DNA of 64,000 bases, from assembly GCA_023144005.1 (NCBI GenBank), contig JAGLGN010000023.1, positions 53,191 through 117,190 on the forward strand, written 5' to 3'. The stretch's first letter is position 1; each line of letters starts with the position of its first letter. Origin of the DNA: a bacterium (lineage in GTDB: Bacteria > AUK180). Below, in pieces: positions 53,819-63,183 of this stretch. Both the position numbers and the translations under genes were made by a program. The notes beneath the pieces are model-generated. The model saw only the letters and a list, made by a program, of their open reading frames with translations. It did not search any database and was not told the origin of the DNA.

Positions 53819-54728
53819 TATCCGAGATATTCTTATTCCTGAATTCGGCGAACTTTCGTTGAGTAAATTGACGGGAGATGCTTCCACCAGAGAGTATTAC
53901 CGCGGTGAAAACGGGAAATATGATCTTGCTATTCAGGTATATTCGGATCAGGATGAGGTCTTCAATGCCCAATGTCACAGTTATGCATTTCTGAGTAAGC
54001 ATGAGATCCCCGTATCTCCCATCATCAAAGCATATGACGAGGAAAAGGTCATCATCTTCAAATATCTTTCCGGCGGGACATTATTCGAACGCTTTGCCGC
54101 GGGTGAAACTCTTTCCAGGTACAGAAAAGGCCTTGAGGACTTATTGAACCGCCTCGCTCTTTTGCCACATAAGGAATATTCTTCGCGATACTCTCCGTTG
54201 AACAGGGAGAAGTATATCTGGGGGTTCAATTTCTTCAAGAAGGAATTTCTGCAAAAAGAATTGCATATTACTCTAGACAGCGGCTTGGAGAGGGCACTGC
54301 TTCTGGAATTTGAAGATATCGCGGCGGTTCTGGACAGAGGCTCGACCTCTCTGATCCACAGGGACTTTCATTCACGCAATATCATGATCCATGAAGACGA
54401 ACTCTTCTTAATAGATTATCAGGACCTTAGAGAGGGCAATGCTTTCTATGACCGCGCCTCTCTGCTTTGGGATGTTTATTTTGACCACGGAGATGAAAGA
54501 GCAAAGATGTTCCCCGGGATCAACCGGTATTATTATCAGCTTCAGTTCTCTGCCATTCAACGGCTTTTTAAAATACTCGGCAATTTCGCATATCTGAAGA
54601 ACACATACAGCAAGAACGATTATCTTGCGGAGAACACGGCCCGGATATTGATCTTTTTGGATGACCTGCTCTCAACAACGGGCTATGTTGAAATGAAAAG
54701 GATATTGAGGATCATTAAGGACAGATGA
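53802..54728 (+). CDS. AmgK-like sugar kinase (aminoglycoside phosphotransferase fold)
   Basis: This 308-residue kinase has TGDASTREYYR (24-34), the motif seen in AmgK, and the catalytic loop HRDFHSRN (186-193, D188) with LIDYQDLREG. AmgK phosphorylates N-acetylmuramate and GlcNAc at the anomeric position for peptidoglycan recycling. Usually it pairs with the nucleotidyltransferase MurU; here a CCA/poly(A) polymerase-like gene follows instead. The fold is sure, the substrate is inferred. Confidence 0.78.
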   Translation: MLNSSDIRDILIPEFGELSLSKLTGDASTREYYRGENGKYDLAIQVYSDQDEVFNAQCHSYAFLSKHEIPVSPIIKAYDEEKVIIFKYLSGGTLFERFAAGETLSRYRKGLEDLLNRLALLPHKEYSSRYSPLNREKYIWGFNFFKKEFLQKELHITLDSGLERALLLEFEDIAAVLDRGSTSLIHRDFHSRNIMIHEDELFLIDYQDLREGNAFYDRASLLWDVYFDHGDERAKMFPGINRYYYQLQFSAIQRLFKILGNFAYLKNTYSKNDYLAENTARILIFLDDLLSTTGYVEMKRILRIIKDR

Positions 54729-54731
54729 TAA

Positions 54732-56072
54732 ATGTTAAATAAAATAGAAGCCAGTATTGCCTCACATCCGTTGATCATAATGGTCAGAAAGAAAAAGCTA
54801 CCGCCATGTTATCTCGTTGGCGGGTATTATCCGGCACTTTACTTTGGGGAAAAGGTTGGTGACCTGGACTTGATCACCGAAGATATCTCAAAATTCCGCC
54901 TTGCTCTTGAAAAGGCGTTTTACCGTAAATTCAGAATAATTACGGATAGAAAAGGGCATAAGGTCCTGAAGTTCAAGATCAAAGAGGTTAATTTCGACAT
55001 AAGCGAGATGGAGCGTAATATCGAGGCCGATGCTGCAAGAAGGGACTTTCGATTCAACTCCATTTATTATGATATACCAAATAAGAGAATTATTGATCCG
55101 CTGGGCGGCATAGAGGAGATAAAAAGCACAAGGATCTCCCTGAGTTCTAAGGATTCACTCATCAAAGATCCCGTGAGGATCATCAGATACTACCGTTTTC
55201 TTGATAAATACGGCCTCACCCCTTCTCCAAGCACTCAGAAAAACGCGGCGGAATTCGACCCATGCCTTTTAGACAATATCGCTGTTGAAAGAATGATCCT
55301 TGAGGTGCGCTCGATCTTCCTTCAAGTAGATTCATGGAAAACAATATCAGTATTGCTGGAAAAGGGTATTCTGCATAAGATATTTCCCTTCATAGAGCAA
55401 TTGGAAGAGGTCTCACAGAATCAATTCCACTCCTTTGATGTTATCACGCATTCCCTTTTCTGTTTGAAATGGATAGACCATTACTGCGGGAAGTACCCGC
55501 TTGAAGATATTTTTTCACTGAAAATGGCTGCCCTTTTTCACGATATCGGCAAGAAACAAGCGGCAAAGGAAGATGCGGGTGAAGTGTGTTTTCACGGACA
55601 TGAGAAGATAGGCGGAGATCTTATGAAAAAGGAACTTCCCAAGTTGAAATTATCTAAAAAGGAGATCCGCACAATCAAATTCCTTGTTGAAAAACATATG
55701 TATCCGGCATTCTTAAAATTCTCCGAAAATGTCGGCGCAAAAGCGCTGAGAAGATATGTCCGCAGGTCAAAAGAACATTTCTGGGCCTTATTGGTGCTCT
55801 TTCTGGCGGATGGTGCCGCCGCACACGATAGGACGGATCCGGAACAGGAGAAATTCGCGAAGAAGCTAGCGGCGATGTTCAAGAAGATAAAAGAAGAAGA
55901 GATGTCCATAATACCCGTCACGGGTGATGACCTCATCGCCCTGGGGTATGATGAGGGCCCGGTCTTAGGCAAGATACTCAAGGATATAAAGCATGGTTTC
56001 GAGGAACGGCGTTTCAAGAACAGGGAGGAGGCAATTCGATATGCGAAAAGATCACTGGAAAACAGTAAATAG
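54732..56072 (+). CDS. CCA-adding enzyme/poly(A) polymerase-like nucleotidyltransferase with HD domain
   Basis: This 446-residue protein has a class II nucleotidyltransferase head with LVGGYYPALYFGEKVGDLDLITED (catalytic D44, D46), RRDFRFNSIYYD and DPVRIIRYYRF, and an HD domain with ALFHDIGKKQA (H270, D271). These suggest a tRNA CCA-adding or poly(A)-adding enzyme. Variation at the usual GG.VRD motif blurs the choice. It starts 3 bp after the AmgK-like stop. Confidence 0.88.
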   Translation: MLNKIEASIASHPLIIMVRKKKLPPCYLVGGYYPALYFGEKVGDLDLITEDISKFRLALEKAFYRKFRIITDRKGHKVLKFKIKEVNFDISEMERNIEADAARRDFRFNSIYYDIPNKRIIDPLGGIEEIKSTRISLSSKDSLIKDPVRIIRYYRFLDKYGLTPSPSTQKNAAEFDPCLLDNIAVERMILEVRSIFLQVDSWKTISVLLEKGILHKIFPFIEQLEEVSQNQFHSFDVITHSLFCLKWIDHYCGKYPLEDIFSLKMAALFHDIGKKQAAKEDAGEVCFHGHEKIGGDLMKKELPKLKLSKKEIRTIKFLVEKHMYPAFLKFSENVGAKALRRYVRRSKEHFWALLVLFLADGAAAHDRTDPEQEKFAKKLAAMFKKIKEEEMSIIPVTGDDLIALGYDEGPVLGKILKDIKHGFEERRFKNREEAIRYAKRSLENSK

Positions 56073-56373
56073 AGTTTTAGTGCTTGCTTTTTGTGCCTTT
56101 TCACTCTGGCTTTTAAGTCATTATATCTTCTTTTCCATAGGAGAGGATCGTTTCTATGGAGCCTTGCCGTCGCCTACTCAGAAGAACTTAACAAGGGCTC
56201 GTTCACCGCTTCTTATATCATTGAAGATCTTTCCGTACAATAGAAAAGCATTAGCTTATCTGATCAAAATAGATGGCAAGCTTTACGGGGCGAACTCCGA
56301 TGAGATGAAAAAGTTGAAAATATGGCATAATAGAATGTACCCGGTCAAACGGGATAAGGGGGTTATCATATGA
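56041..56373 (+). CDS. Small membrane-anchored protein, unknown function
   Basis: This 110-residue protein has one membrane helix near the N-terminus (about 12-31), then a basic soluble domain with LLISLKIFPYNRKALAYLIKIDGKLYG. No family recognised. ATG 56041 follows GGAGG (56025-56029); the frame is open slightly further upstream but overlaps the CCA-like gene. It overlaps the symporter gene by 4 bp. Confidence 0.65.
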   Translation: MRKDHWKTVNRVLVLAFCAFSLWLLSHYIFFSIGEDRFYGALPSPTQKNLTRARSPLLISLKIFPYNRKALAYLIKIDGKLYGANSDEMKKLKIWHNRMYPVKRDKGVII

Positions 56374-58034
56374 GTGGAAAGAGAGATATCTGGTCTTCGA
56401 GAACTGCATTTATTTTGGCGTCGATCGGCTCTGCTGTCGGCCTCGGCAATGTCTGGCGTTTTCCTTATATCGCGTATAAATACGGAGGCGGTGCTTTTCT
56501 GATCCCATTCTTTGTCTGCATATTTGTTGCGGGGATCCCTCTTTTAATCCTTGAATTTTATCTGGGACAGAGTTCTCAGCAAGGCGCACCGGGAGCGTGG
56601 AAAAAGATCGGAAAAAACTGGGAGATACTCGGCTGGTTCGCCATCTTCATCGGTTTCGTCATAGTATCATACTATGCCGTTATTATGGGCTGGGCATTCG
56701 GTTATCTGGGAAAGTCCCTCTCATTGAATTCCATCACAAGTTGGGAAACTTTCTTTTATAAAGATTTCTTGAACCTTTCTCCGAGCATAACACAGCTCGG
56801 GGGAATACGACTGGTAATTTTATTCGGGCTTCTGCTCACATGGATAAGTATGGTCCTGATAGTGTTCAAGGGGACGAAGTCGGTTGGAAAGGTAGTCATG
56901 ATAACCGTCCCTCTGCCGTTTCTCATTCTTATCTTATTTGTTATCCGCGGAGCCGCATTACCCGGTGCTTCACAGGGCCTGAAGTATTTTCTAACACCTG
57001 ATTTCAATGCATTGCTGAAGGTTGAAACATGGCTTGCGGCTTTTGGCCAGGTCTTCTATTCATTCTCCATTGGTTTCGGCGTGATGATCGCCTATGCCAG
57101 CTTCAAGAAAAAGGATTCAGATATCACAAATAATGCTTTTATTACGGGTATAACGGATGGATTTACCGCCTATCTCGCCGGATTCGCGGTATTCTCCGCA
57201 TTGGGTTTCCTCGCGATGTCAAAGGGTATTCCGGTTCCTGAAGTAGTGAAGGACGGCCCCGGCCTCGCCTTTGCCGTATTTCCGGAGATCATTACCCGTT
57301 TGCCCTTTGCGCCGTTCTTCTTTATTCTATTTTTTATTATGCTGCTTACCTTGGGAATAGATTCCGCTTTTTCTCTTGTTGAGGCTTTTGTTACAGGGGT
57401 ATCGGACAAATTAAAGAAAGCAAAGTATTTCGTGATCTACGGAACAGCTATTTTAGGATTTCTTCTGGGTATCATTTACACTACGGAGGCGGGATTACTT
57501 TGGCTTGATGCGGTCGATTACTTCTGCAACAATTATGGCCTTGTGATAGTTGTCATTATCGAGGCGATCGTGATAGGGTGGATACATAAAGCATCACGGG
57601 CGAGAGCGTTTATCAATGAGCGGAGTGAGATAAAGATAGGGCCCTGGTGGGACATTACGATCAAGTTTGTTATTCCGATCTCCCTCATCGTATTGATTAT
57701 TCTGAATACAAAGAACCTTCTGACTGACGGCTATGAAGGCTACCCCGCGAGAGTATTAATGATAGCCGGTCCGTCTATGTTGCTTTTTGGTTTGATTTTC
57801 TCTATAATAATGAAAGGTCTCGATAGCGGGATAAGTAAAAGAGAGACCGTAATCATTACTATGAGTGCGGCCTTCATCCTCTTCAGCATCTTCTACTTGT
57901 TCTTCGATCAGCAGATCAACGGCTTTTTTAAAATGTATTCGCCTGTCATAATGGGCATATTCGGTTTCCTCGTATTGAGCGGCGGACTTGTAATATGTTT
58001 CAAGAAGATGGCGAAAGGGAGAATTAATGATTAG
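56370..58034 (+). CDS. Neurotransmitter:sodium symporter family transporter
   Basis: This 554-residue membrane protein is of the NSS/SNF family (LeuT fold). It starts with WSSRTAFILASIGSAVGLGNVWRFPYI, the conserved TM1 signature, followed by GGGAFLIPFF. About eleven or twelve helices follow. Sodium-coupled import of amino acids is likely; the substrate is not certain. ATGA overlaps the upstream small gene. Confidence 0.94.
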   Translation: MSGKRDIWSSRTAFILASIGSAVGLGNVWRFPYIAYKYGGGAFLIPFFVCIFVAGIPLLILEFYLGQSSQQGAPGAWKKIGKNWEILGWFAIFIGFVIVSYYAVIMGWAFGYLGKSLSLNSITSWETFFYKDFLNLSPSITQLGGIRLVILFGLLLTWISMVLIVFKGTKSVGKVVMITVPLPFLILILFVIRGAALPGASQGLKYFLTPDFNALLKVETWLAAFGQVFYSFSIGFGVMIAYASFKKKDSDITNNAFITGITDGFTAYLAGFAVFSALGFLAMSKGIPVPEVVKDGPGLAFAVFPEIITRLPFAPFFFILFFIMLLTLGIDSAFSLVEAFVTGVSDKLKKAKYFVIYGTAILGFLLGIIYTTEAGLLWLDAVDYFCNNYGLVIVVIIEAIVIGWIHKASRARAFINERSEIKIGPWWDITIKFVIPISLIVLIILNTKNLLTDGYEGYPARVLMIAGPSMLLFGLIFSIIMKGLDSGISKRETVIITMSAAFILFSIFYLFFDQQINGFFKMYSPVIMGIFGFLVLSGGLVICFKKMAKGRIND

Positions 58035-58719
58035 AAACATTAAAAATATTACCTTTGTCTTTGCCTTGCTGATGCTTATGATAGGATTTTTATCCTGCAA
58101 TTATCAGGCAGAACTGAATTTTCCGGATACCTCAGGAGAACAGATCATAATAAAGTCCATAACATACGGCGAGAGCTCAGGCTCTGGAGATGGAACCATT
58201 GTCAGAGCGAATACGATCACATTTACCTTGGTGGTGGAAAATGCGGAAAACGATACCTTCACAATTACGTGGATCAATAATAATGATTCGACAACGCTGT
58301 CTGAAAATGGAGTATCCGCGGAATGGACCGCCCCATATGCGTCAGGAGAATATTATGTTCACGGATATGCCTATGACGGCGCTGATACCGCTGCCGCCAT
58401 TTGCAAGATCACGGTTACCAATACGCTGCCGGAGATCGTTGACATTAACTATCTGGCTACAACCACCGGCAATAATACCATAAATGTGACCGTTTCAGAC
58501 AAGGATACCTTCCCTGAAACTACGCTGAATGTAGCAGTAGTTGCTGATACGGGAACTATTACTGAATTGGGCACGACCGTTATTAACTCGGGTGTTGCTG
58601 ACTTTATTTGGCTGCCCGCGGGATGCGCGGAAGGTATAACCGTGAGTTTAACGATCGATGTTCTGGATGACAATCCAAATACGGTTACGCAAACCATCGA
58701 ATTTTACTATCAGCCCTGA
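58027..58719 (+). CDS. Lipoprotein with Ig-like strands
   Basis: This 230-residue protein has a lipoprotein signal (FLSC, cysteine 24), then beta strands with Thr/Asn/Gly-rich repeats such as NTITFTLVVENAENDTFTITW, as in Ig-like or cadherin-like domains. Function is unknown. It overlaps the symporter by 8 bp and pgpA by 1 bp. Confidence 0.72.
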   Translation: MIRNIKNITFVFALLMLMIGFLSCNYQAELNFPDTSGEQIIIKSITYGESSGSGDGTIVRANTITFTLVVENAENDTFTITWINNNDSTTLSENGVSAEWTAPYASGEYYVHGYAYDGADTAAAICKITVTNTLPEIVDINYLATTTGNNTINVTVSDKDTFPETTLNVAVVADTGTITELGTTVINSGVADFIWLPAGCAEGITVSLTIDVLDDNPNTVTQTIEFYYQP

Positions 58720-59207
58720 TGCGTTGGGATGAAGTAATATCATCATTTTTCTATACGGGTAAATTCCCTAAGGCTCCCGGGACATTTACTTCTTTTATTA
58801 CCGCGCTCCTGATATTTCTAACAGCGAGTTTTACCGGTTATTGGCTTCTGCTTATCATCGGACTCGGCCTGTCGCTGATAGGAATAATTGTTTCGGGGAT
58901 CACTGAAAAAAGATCCAAGGAACATGACCCGGGTTGGATCACTATTGATGAGGCCGCCGGAATGATACTTTCCCTTTCTCTAATTGATCTGTCGGCATTA
59001 CCTGTTTTCCAACGAATTATCCTGATCTTGATCGCTTTTATCATGTTTCGATTATTAGATATACTGAAGCCGACCCCGATACGGCAGATCCAGGCATTGA
59101 AGGGAGGATGGGGGATAATGGCGGATGATATCATCGCGGGAATAATGGCAAATCTGATCTCCCGTCTCTTTTTCTATGTTATTTTCAAAGTAGAACTTCG
59201 GTTTTAA
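58719..59207 (+). CDS. pgpA: Phosphatidylglycerophosphatase A
   Basis: PgpA dephosphorylates phosphatidylglycerophosphate at the inner membrane. The 162-residue protein has GKFPKAPGTFTSF, HDPGWITIDEAAGM, FRLLDILKPTPIRQIQALKGGWGIMADDIIAGI, which match the family closely, including the acidic residues DE and DD, and several membrane helices. Confidence 0.95.
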   Translation: MRWDEVISSFFYTGKFPKAPGTFTSFITALLIFLTASFTGYWLLLIIGLGLSLIGIIVSGITEKRSKEHDPGWITIDEAAGMILSLSLIDLSALPVFQRIILILIAFIMFRLLDILKPTPIRQIQALKGGWGIMADDIIAGIMANLISRLFFYVIFKVELRF

Positions 59208-59736
59208 ATCAAATTTCTATTGTTCCATCTCCCACTTCTTTGTTGTGAAAAATCTCTTTGTATTCTATCCTATAATTGTCAATGTAAAATTGACAATTGA
59301 ATAAAGAATATTTGATGGAGTTTTGATCCATCTTTGCTCTCATGCCATTTTTTGAGACGATACTCAGCACGGCTATCACTCATTAAAATCCCAAAACTCG
59401 TTAGCTTTCGCTCACTCAGACAATTGGATATTTTTGGCTTCGCAACCATTCATTCCTGCCGTTAAAAATGTCAATGTCGCTTAGACGGTTCAAAACTCTT
59501 TTGGGTTGGTCGCCCGGCGCTGCCGGGCTCCCGTTGAGCGGATGCGGGAAGGAAAAAGGAAACACATCCGTAACCTAGAAAACACTATTTCGTATTTAAC
59601 CTTAAATTATCCGTAACAAATATAGAACGCTGGAGCTATCAGCCTACGGGACGGCAGGTTGAATATTTTAACTAAATACATTCAATTCAGATGAATAAGT
59701 GGGTTGAAAAATTCACCACCTCCGTCCCTGGAGAAT
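59208..59736. other. Intergenic stretch with AT-rich hairpin and repeat modules
   Basis: Between pgpA and the second MITE-like copy there is no gene. AATTGTCAA (59275-59283) and TTGACAATT (59291-59299) form a perfect 9-bp stem with a 7-base loop, possibly ending the pgpA transcript. GAAACACATCCGTAACC (59559-59575) recurs exactly at 62731-62747. The remainder shows nothing. Confidence 0.6.
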
Positions 59737-60008
59737 GGTGTTCTGATTCATAAATACGATAACAATGGCTGAAGCTGTTTAGCTCCGTATTCAAGGCACG
59801 AGGAGCGATGCATACCCGCAGCGGTATGTAATGGACGAGGAACGCTGAAGACAGAAAAAGAGTTTCAGCCCGAAGGGAATGTCATCTTTGGTCAATTTCT
59901 TCCTCTCTCTTCGTTTACGGACCACCAAGGGTACGCTGCACTCATTATTCGTTGGAATTGCCTCAAATCTAAACATTCCATTGTCATCTTATTTATGACT
60001 CAGATCAC
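59737..60008. mobile_element. MITE-like element, copy 2
   Basis: CATAAATACGATAACAATGG at 59749-59768 pairs with 59978-59997 (18 of 20). The interior aligns with the copy at 42310-42519 and the inner size is nearly identical (249 versus 250 bp from repeat to repeat). The outer parts of the terminal repeats are more decayed than in copy 1, so this copy looks older. Confidence 0.72.
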
Positions 60009-60199
60009 TTGGGTGGGTGGAGGGAGAATGAGTATAGATCTAAACGCAACCACTATCCACACGTCTTTGAATGTTATTAATATTTCTGAGTCATCCTGAG
60101 ATTATCGCGAAGGATCCATCTCGTATTTGTTTCTTGTATTTCCCACTTTACACTTCAGACTTCTTAATATCTCGTACATCGTTCACCTCAGGTGAACGA
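60009..60199. other. Intergenic, nothing identified
   Basis: The stretch before the end of the DUF4097-like gene shows CCCACTTTACACTTCAGACTT-like sequence near 60142, of the same type as near 62567-62592. Around 60180-60200 TCGTTCACCTCAGGTGAACGA is a short palindrome (GTTCACC/GGTGAAC) that could terminate the minus-strand transcript. Confidence 0.5.
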
Positions 60200-61165
60200 T
60201 CAGAGCTCTTTTTTATCTTCCGTTTTCGGTGAATAAATGATCGTATTGTCTTTTTTGGAGGAGAACTTCTCCGGTAAAGGATAATCGGTCCTGACAATTG
60301 AATTGCTTCCCGATGCGGAGATCTTGTTCATCAGATTGTCTTTCAGATTGACATTCGCGTTATCGAAGGAAAAATCCACCTTGGAAATGTCATTTGCAAG
60401 AAGCCAAAGGATATTTCTTTTGGAAATGTTATTCAAATATTTAACTTTGGAATCCTGTATCTGAAGATAGCCGGAATCCACATCCGCCTTAAGCTCTCCG
60501 AAATTGCAATTTGAAAAGAGTGAATTCATATTCTTCAATGTAAATTCGGCATGACCGCTATCAAGGGAATTTCCTGACAATTCACCGCAGAACGCATTAA
60601 TATTCAGTTTATCCACAGATGAATTTCTTAATGAGATAGAGCCGTTCTTCGTGATTATGGAAAGAGAGTTAACCTTCTGGAGCTCATTTGCCGAAAGGGT
60701 CAAAAAATCTGAATTAATAAATATGGTCCCTCCCACAAGTCCGCTTAGCGTGATGTTCGAAGATTTCTGTCTGATATTTACTTCAACCCCTGCTGGAAGA
60801 ATGGCTTCAAAGGTATCAATGAATGCTACCGAGGTTTCCCCGATATCGAACAGGCCTTTCTCGGGATTGAATTTAAGCTCTTCTTCCGAATCGTGCCAAT
60901 ATGTGATCTTCAGCATAGGGGTATCTTCGCCGCGCGCCTTTCTGATGATGATGCTTTCGGCATGTGCCAGAATAGAGAGTTTGACGATCTCCGGAAATAC
61001 TGTTTCGGATTCACCGTATGTGCTGAGTATCTTTCCGTTAAAAGAAACGAAAGGTTCTTTAGGAATGTCATTTCTATTATTAAGGTTGCGTGTCAGTAGA
61101 ATGCCCGCAACCACAAGAACGATCACCAAAAGTACTATCGAAACAAAGAAAAATATTTTTTTCAT
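60200..61165 (-). CDS. DUF4097-like adhesin/beta-helix domain protein with N-terminal anchor
   Basis: This 321-residue protein has an N-terminal membrane segment (IFFFVSIVLLVIVLVVAGILL, about 3-24), followed by a beta-helix of strands in which alternating NISLSG, SISLRNSS, LQIQDSK rungs recall DUF4097 domains. Function is unknown. ATG 61165 follows GAGG; the frame is open further upstream into kdsD. It starts 1 bp after the KdsD stop codon, so the two are co-transcribed. Confidence 0.65.
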   Translation of the reverse strand: MKKIFFFVSIVLLVIVLVVAGILLTRNLNNRNDIPKEPFVSFNGKILSTYGESETVFPEIVKLSILAHAESIIIRKARGEDTPMLKITYWHDSEEELKFNPEKGLFDIGETSVAFIDTFEAILPAGVEVNIRQKSSNITLSGLVGGTIFINSDFLTLSANELQKVNSLSIITKNGSISLRNSSVDKLNINAFCGELSGNSLDSGHAEFTLKNMNSLFSNCNFGELKADVDSGYLQIQDSKVKYLNNISKRNILWLLANDISKVDFSFDNANVNLKDNLMNKISASGSNSIVRTDYPLPEKFSSKKDNTIIYSPKTEDKKEL

Positions 61166-61166
61166 G

Positions 61167-62126
61167 TCAGTTATTTCCTCCAAGAATATTATGCATGTGT
61201 ATGATGCCGCAGATCTTGCCTTTATCAACAACGGGCAGAACTGTGATCTTCCTGTCCTCCATTATCTCTAAAGCGTCTTTTCCGAAGAGTTCCGGTGCCA
61301 CAGAAGTAGGGGCCGGGTTCATGATCTCTTCCGCTTTCAGGTCAAACGCTTCCTTTGAATGTTCTTCGAACATTCGCCTGATATCTCCATCAGTAATGAT
61401 GCCGAGTAAATCGCCTTCTTTTGAGCAGACCAGAGCCGCGCCCATCCTAAAAGAAGAAATAGTATAGAGAATATTCGTCATCTCAGCAGCCGCTTCTACA
61501 ATGGGTATATCTGTTCCCTTATGCATCACGGCGGAGATGGTTACACCAAGTAATTGTCCGAGAGCGCCCCCGGGATGCAGTTTCGCGAAGTCCTTCTGTT
61601 CGAAATTCCTCATCTTGGCGACAGTTAGCGCGAGCGCATCTCCCATTGCCAGGGTTGCAGTTGATGAAACAGAAGGTGCATAGGGAAGTATCTCGCTTTC
61701 TTTGGAGATATTTAATAGGATTGGTATCGAGGCGTTCTTAAATAATGCGGAGTCTTTCTTACCTGTGATGGCGATTATAGGTATCTTCTTTTCAGCGGAG
61801 ATATTATAGAAATAATCAAATTCCCGCTGCTGCCCGTTGAATGACAGCAGAAAGAAGAGGTCATCATCCTGGATCATACCCAGATCGCCGTGCCCCGCTT
61901 CTGTGGGATGAATGAAAAACGCAGGCGTTCCGGTTGAAGAGAATGTCGCGGCTATTTTCTGCGCGATCAAGCCGGATTTTCCCATTCCGCTTATCACCAG
62001 TTTTCCCTTCAGCGAAAATATGGCAGTCACAGCGTTTTCAACATTCTCATCAATATGTGAATGACATTGCTGAATGCCTTCAATTTCATCCGCCAGGACT
62101 CTTTTTATGCTTGCCTTTATATCCAT
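61167..62126 (-). CDS. kdsD: Arabinose-5-phosphate isomerase (KdsD/KpsF type)
   Basis: KdsD converts ribulose-5-phosphate to arabinose-5-phosphate for Kdo. The 319-residue protein has a SIS domain with GMGKSGLIAQKIAATFSSTGTPAFFIHPTEAGHGDLGM (about 47-84) and LSFNGQQREF, then two CBS domains (about 205-319) ending HMHNILGG. HPGGALGQLL separates them. This implies lipopolysaccharide. The upstream region toward the tRNA gene has no clear promoter. Confidence 0.94.
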   Translation of the reverse strand: MDIKASIKRVLADEIEGIQQCHSHIDENVENAVTAIFSLKGKLVISGMGKSGLIAQKIAATFSSTGTPAFFIHPTEAGHGDLGMIQDDDLFFLLSFNGQQREFDYFYNISAEKKIPIIAITGKKDSALFKNASIPILLNISKESEILPYAPSVSSTATLAMGDALALTVAKMRNFEQKDFAKLHPGGALGQLLGVTISAVMHKGTDIPIVEAAAEMTNILYTISSFRMGAALVCSKEGDLLGIITDGDIRRMFEEHSKEAFDLKAEEIMNPAPTSVAPELFGKDALEIMEDRKITVLPVVDKGKICGIIHMHNILGGNN

Positions 62127-62223
62127 CTCTTATTCTAATACAAATTGCGGGCATTGTCAAACATAGTGTGCCCTGCAGCTTGATTTTTAGCAGAAAAAAA
62201 AGTATAAATATACTTATCTCCGC

Positions 62224-62313
<90 letters not shown>

Positions 62314-63059
62314 GTAAGGATACGATATTCACACAAATATACTATAAACTTTATTGCAGGCGTATTATTCATGAGTTTATTGGAGGGAGAGCAACATAAA
62401 CTGCTTTATGTTGCGTAGGGATTCGAAGACCGCAGGCTGTCTATGGACAGGCGAGGGGCGGGTCGCGAAAAACAGAGTTACGCGAAGTTTATTTGTGACC
62501 GAATCCTCTCCCTCCGCCACAGTCGTCTGGATATTCCTGTGAATATTTTATCATCTGATTCTCCCACTTTACACATCACACTTCACACTTCACACCTGCG
62601 ATCCTTTGGGATCGCAAACATGTTGCGTGGGGATTCGAAGACCGCAGGCTGTCTACGGACAGGCGAAGCGCGAAGCAAGCTTCGCAGAGGTTAGAGGATA
62701 GAGGTTGGAGGTTAGTTGGAGAAGGAAAAAGAAACACATCCGTAACCGGAAAATCGTTTAGGATAAGAATTTCCTGTGTATATTTCTTAATTGTTCATTG
62801 TCAATTGTCCATTGTATTCAGCCCTCCGCCACAATCGTTCGGATATTCTTGTGAATACTTTCACATCTGATTCTCCCACCTTGCTCACCACACATCTTTG
62901 AATCTCATTCCCTTCTTCTCTTCTAATTGTCAACGGTCAATTGCCCATTATCAATTTCTCTATCGGCCTCGTGCCTGCGATCCTTTGGGATCGCACAGAA
63001 ATTTCTATTAAATTATGTAATATTTCACACACTTTTTAAGAAATTAGCGTTTTAACTAC
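62314..63059. repeat. Repeat-rich intergenic stretch with tRNA-Ser 3' end copies
   Basis: No gene seen. TCTCCCTCCGCCA, the tRNA-Ser 3' end (62301-62313), recurs at 62507-62519, and CCCTCCGCCACA at about 62822. These two copies are each followed by a related roughly 70-bp module (GGATATTCxTGTGAATA, ATCTGATTCTCCCAC). GGGATTCGAAGACCGCAGGC occurs at about 62418 and 62630. Two perfect hairpins TGCGATCC-TTTG-GGATCGCA lie at 62597-62616 and 62976-62995, and GCAACATAAA-CTGC-TTTATGTTGC at 62391-62414. Confidence 0.7.
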
Positions 63060-63087
63060 TTGCACGTGTGCCCAAATATGATATACT
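63060..63087 (+). promoter_or_regulatory. Promoter of the V4R-like gene
   Basis: TTGCAC (63060-63065), 16-bp spacer, TATACT (63082-63087) with an extended -10 TGA. Confidence 0.55.
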
Positions 63088-63183
63088 ACTAATAAGATGA
63101 TAACCGATTTTCTTTTTAGCCGATCTCTCAAGACCGACGATTAGTAAATTATGTAACGAATAGATGTATACAGGAGTGTAATC

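Noticed and set aside
62418-62520. Second tRNA gene downstream of tRNA-Ser
   Set aside because: Pieces such as GGGATTCGAAG and CTCCCTCCGCCA look tRNA-like, but no cloverleaf can be drawn.
62443-62694. 83-residue frame after tRNA-Ser
   Set aside because: It lies entirely in repeats and has no ribosome binding site.
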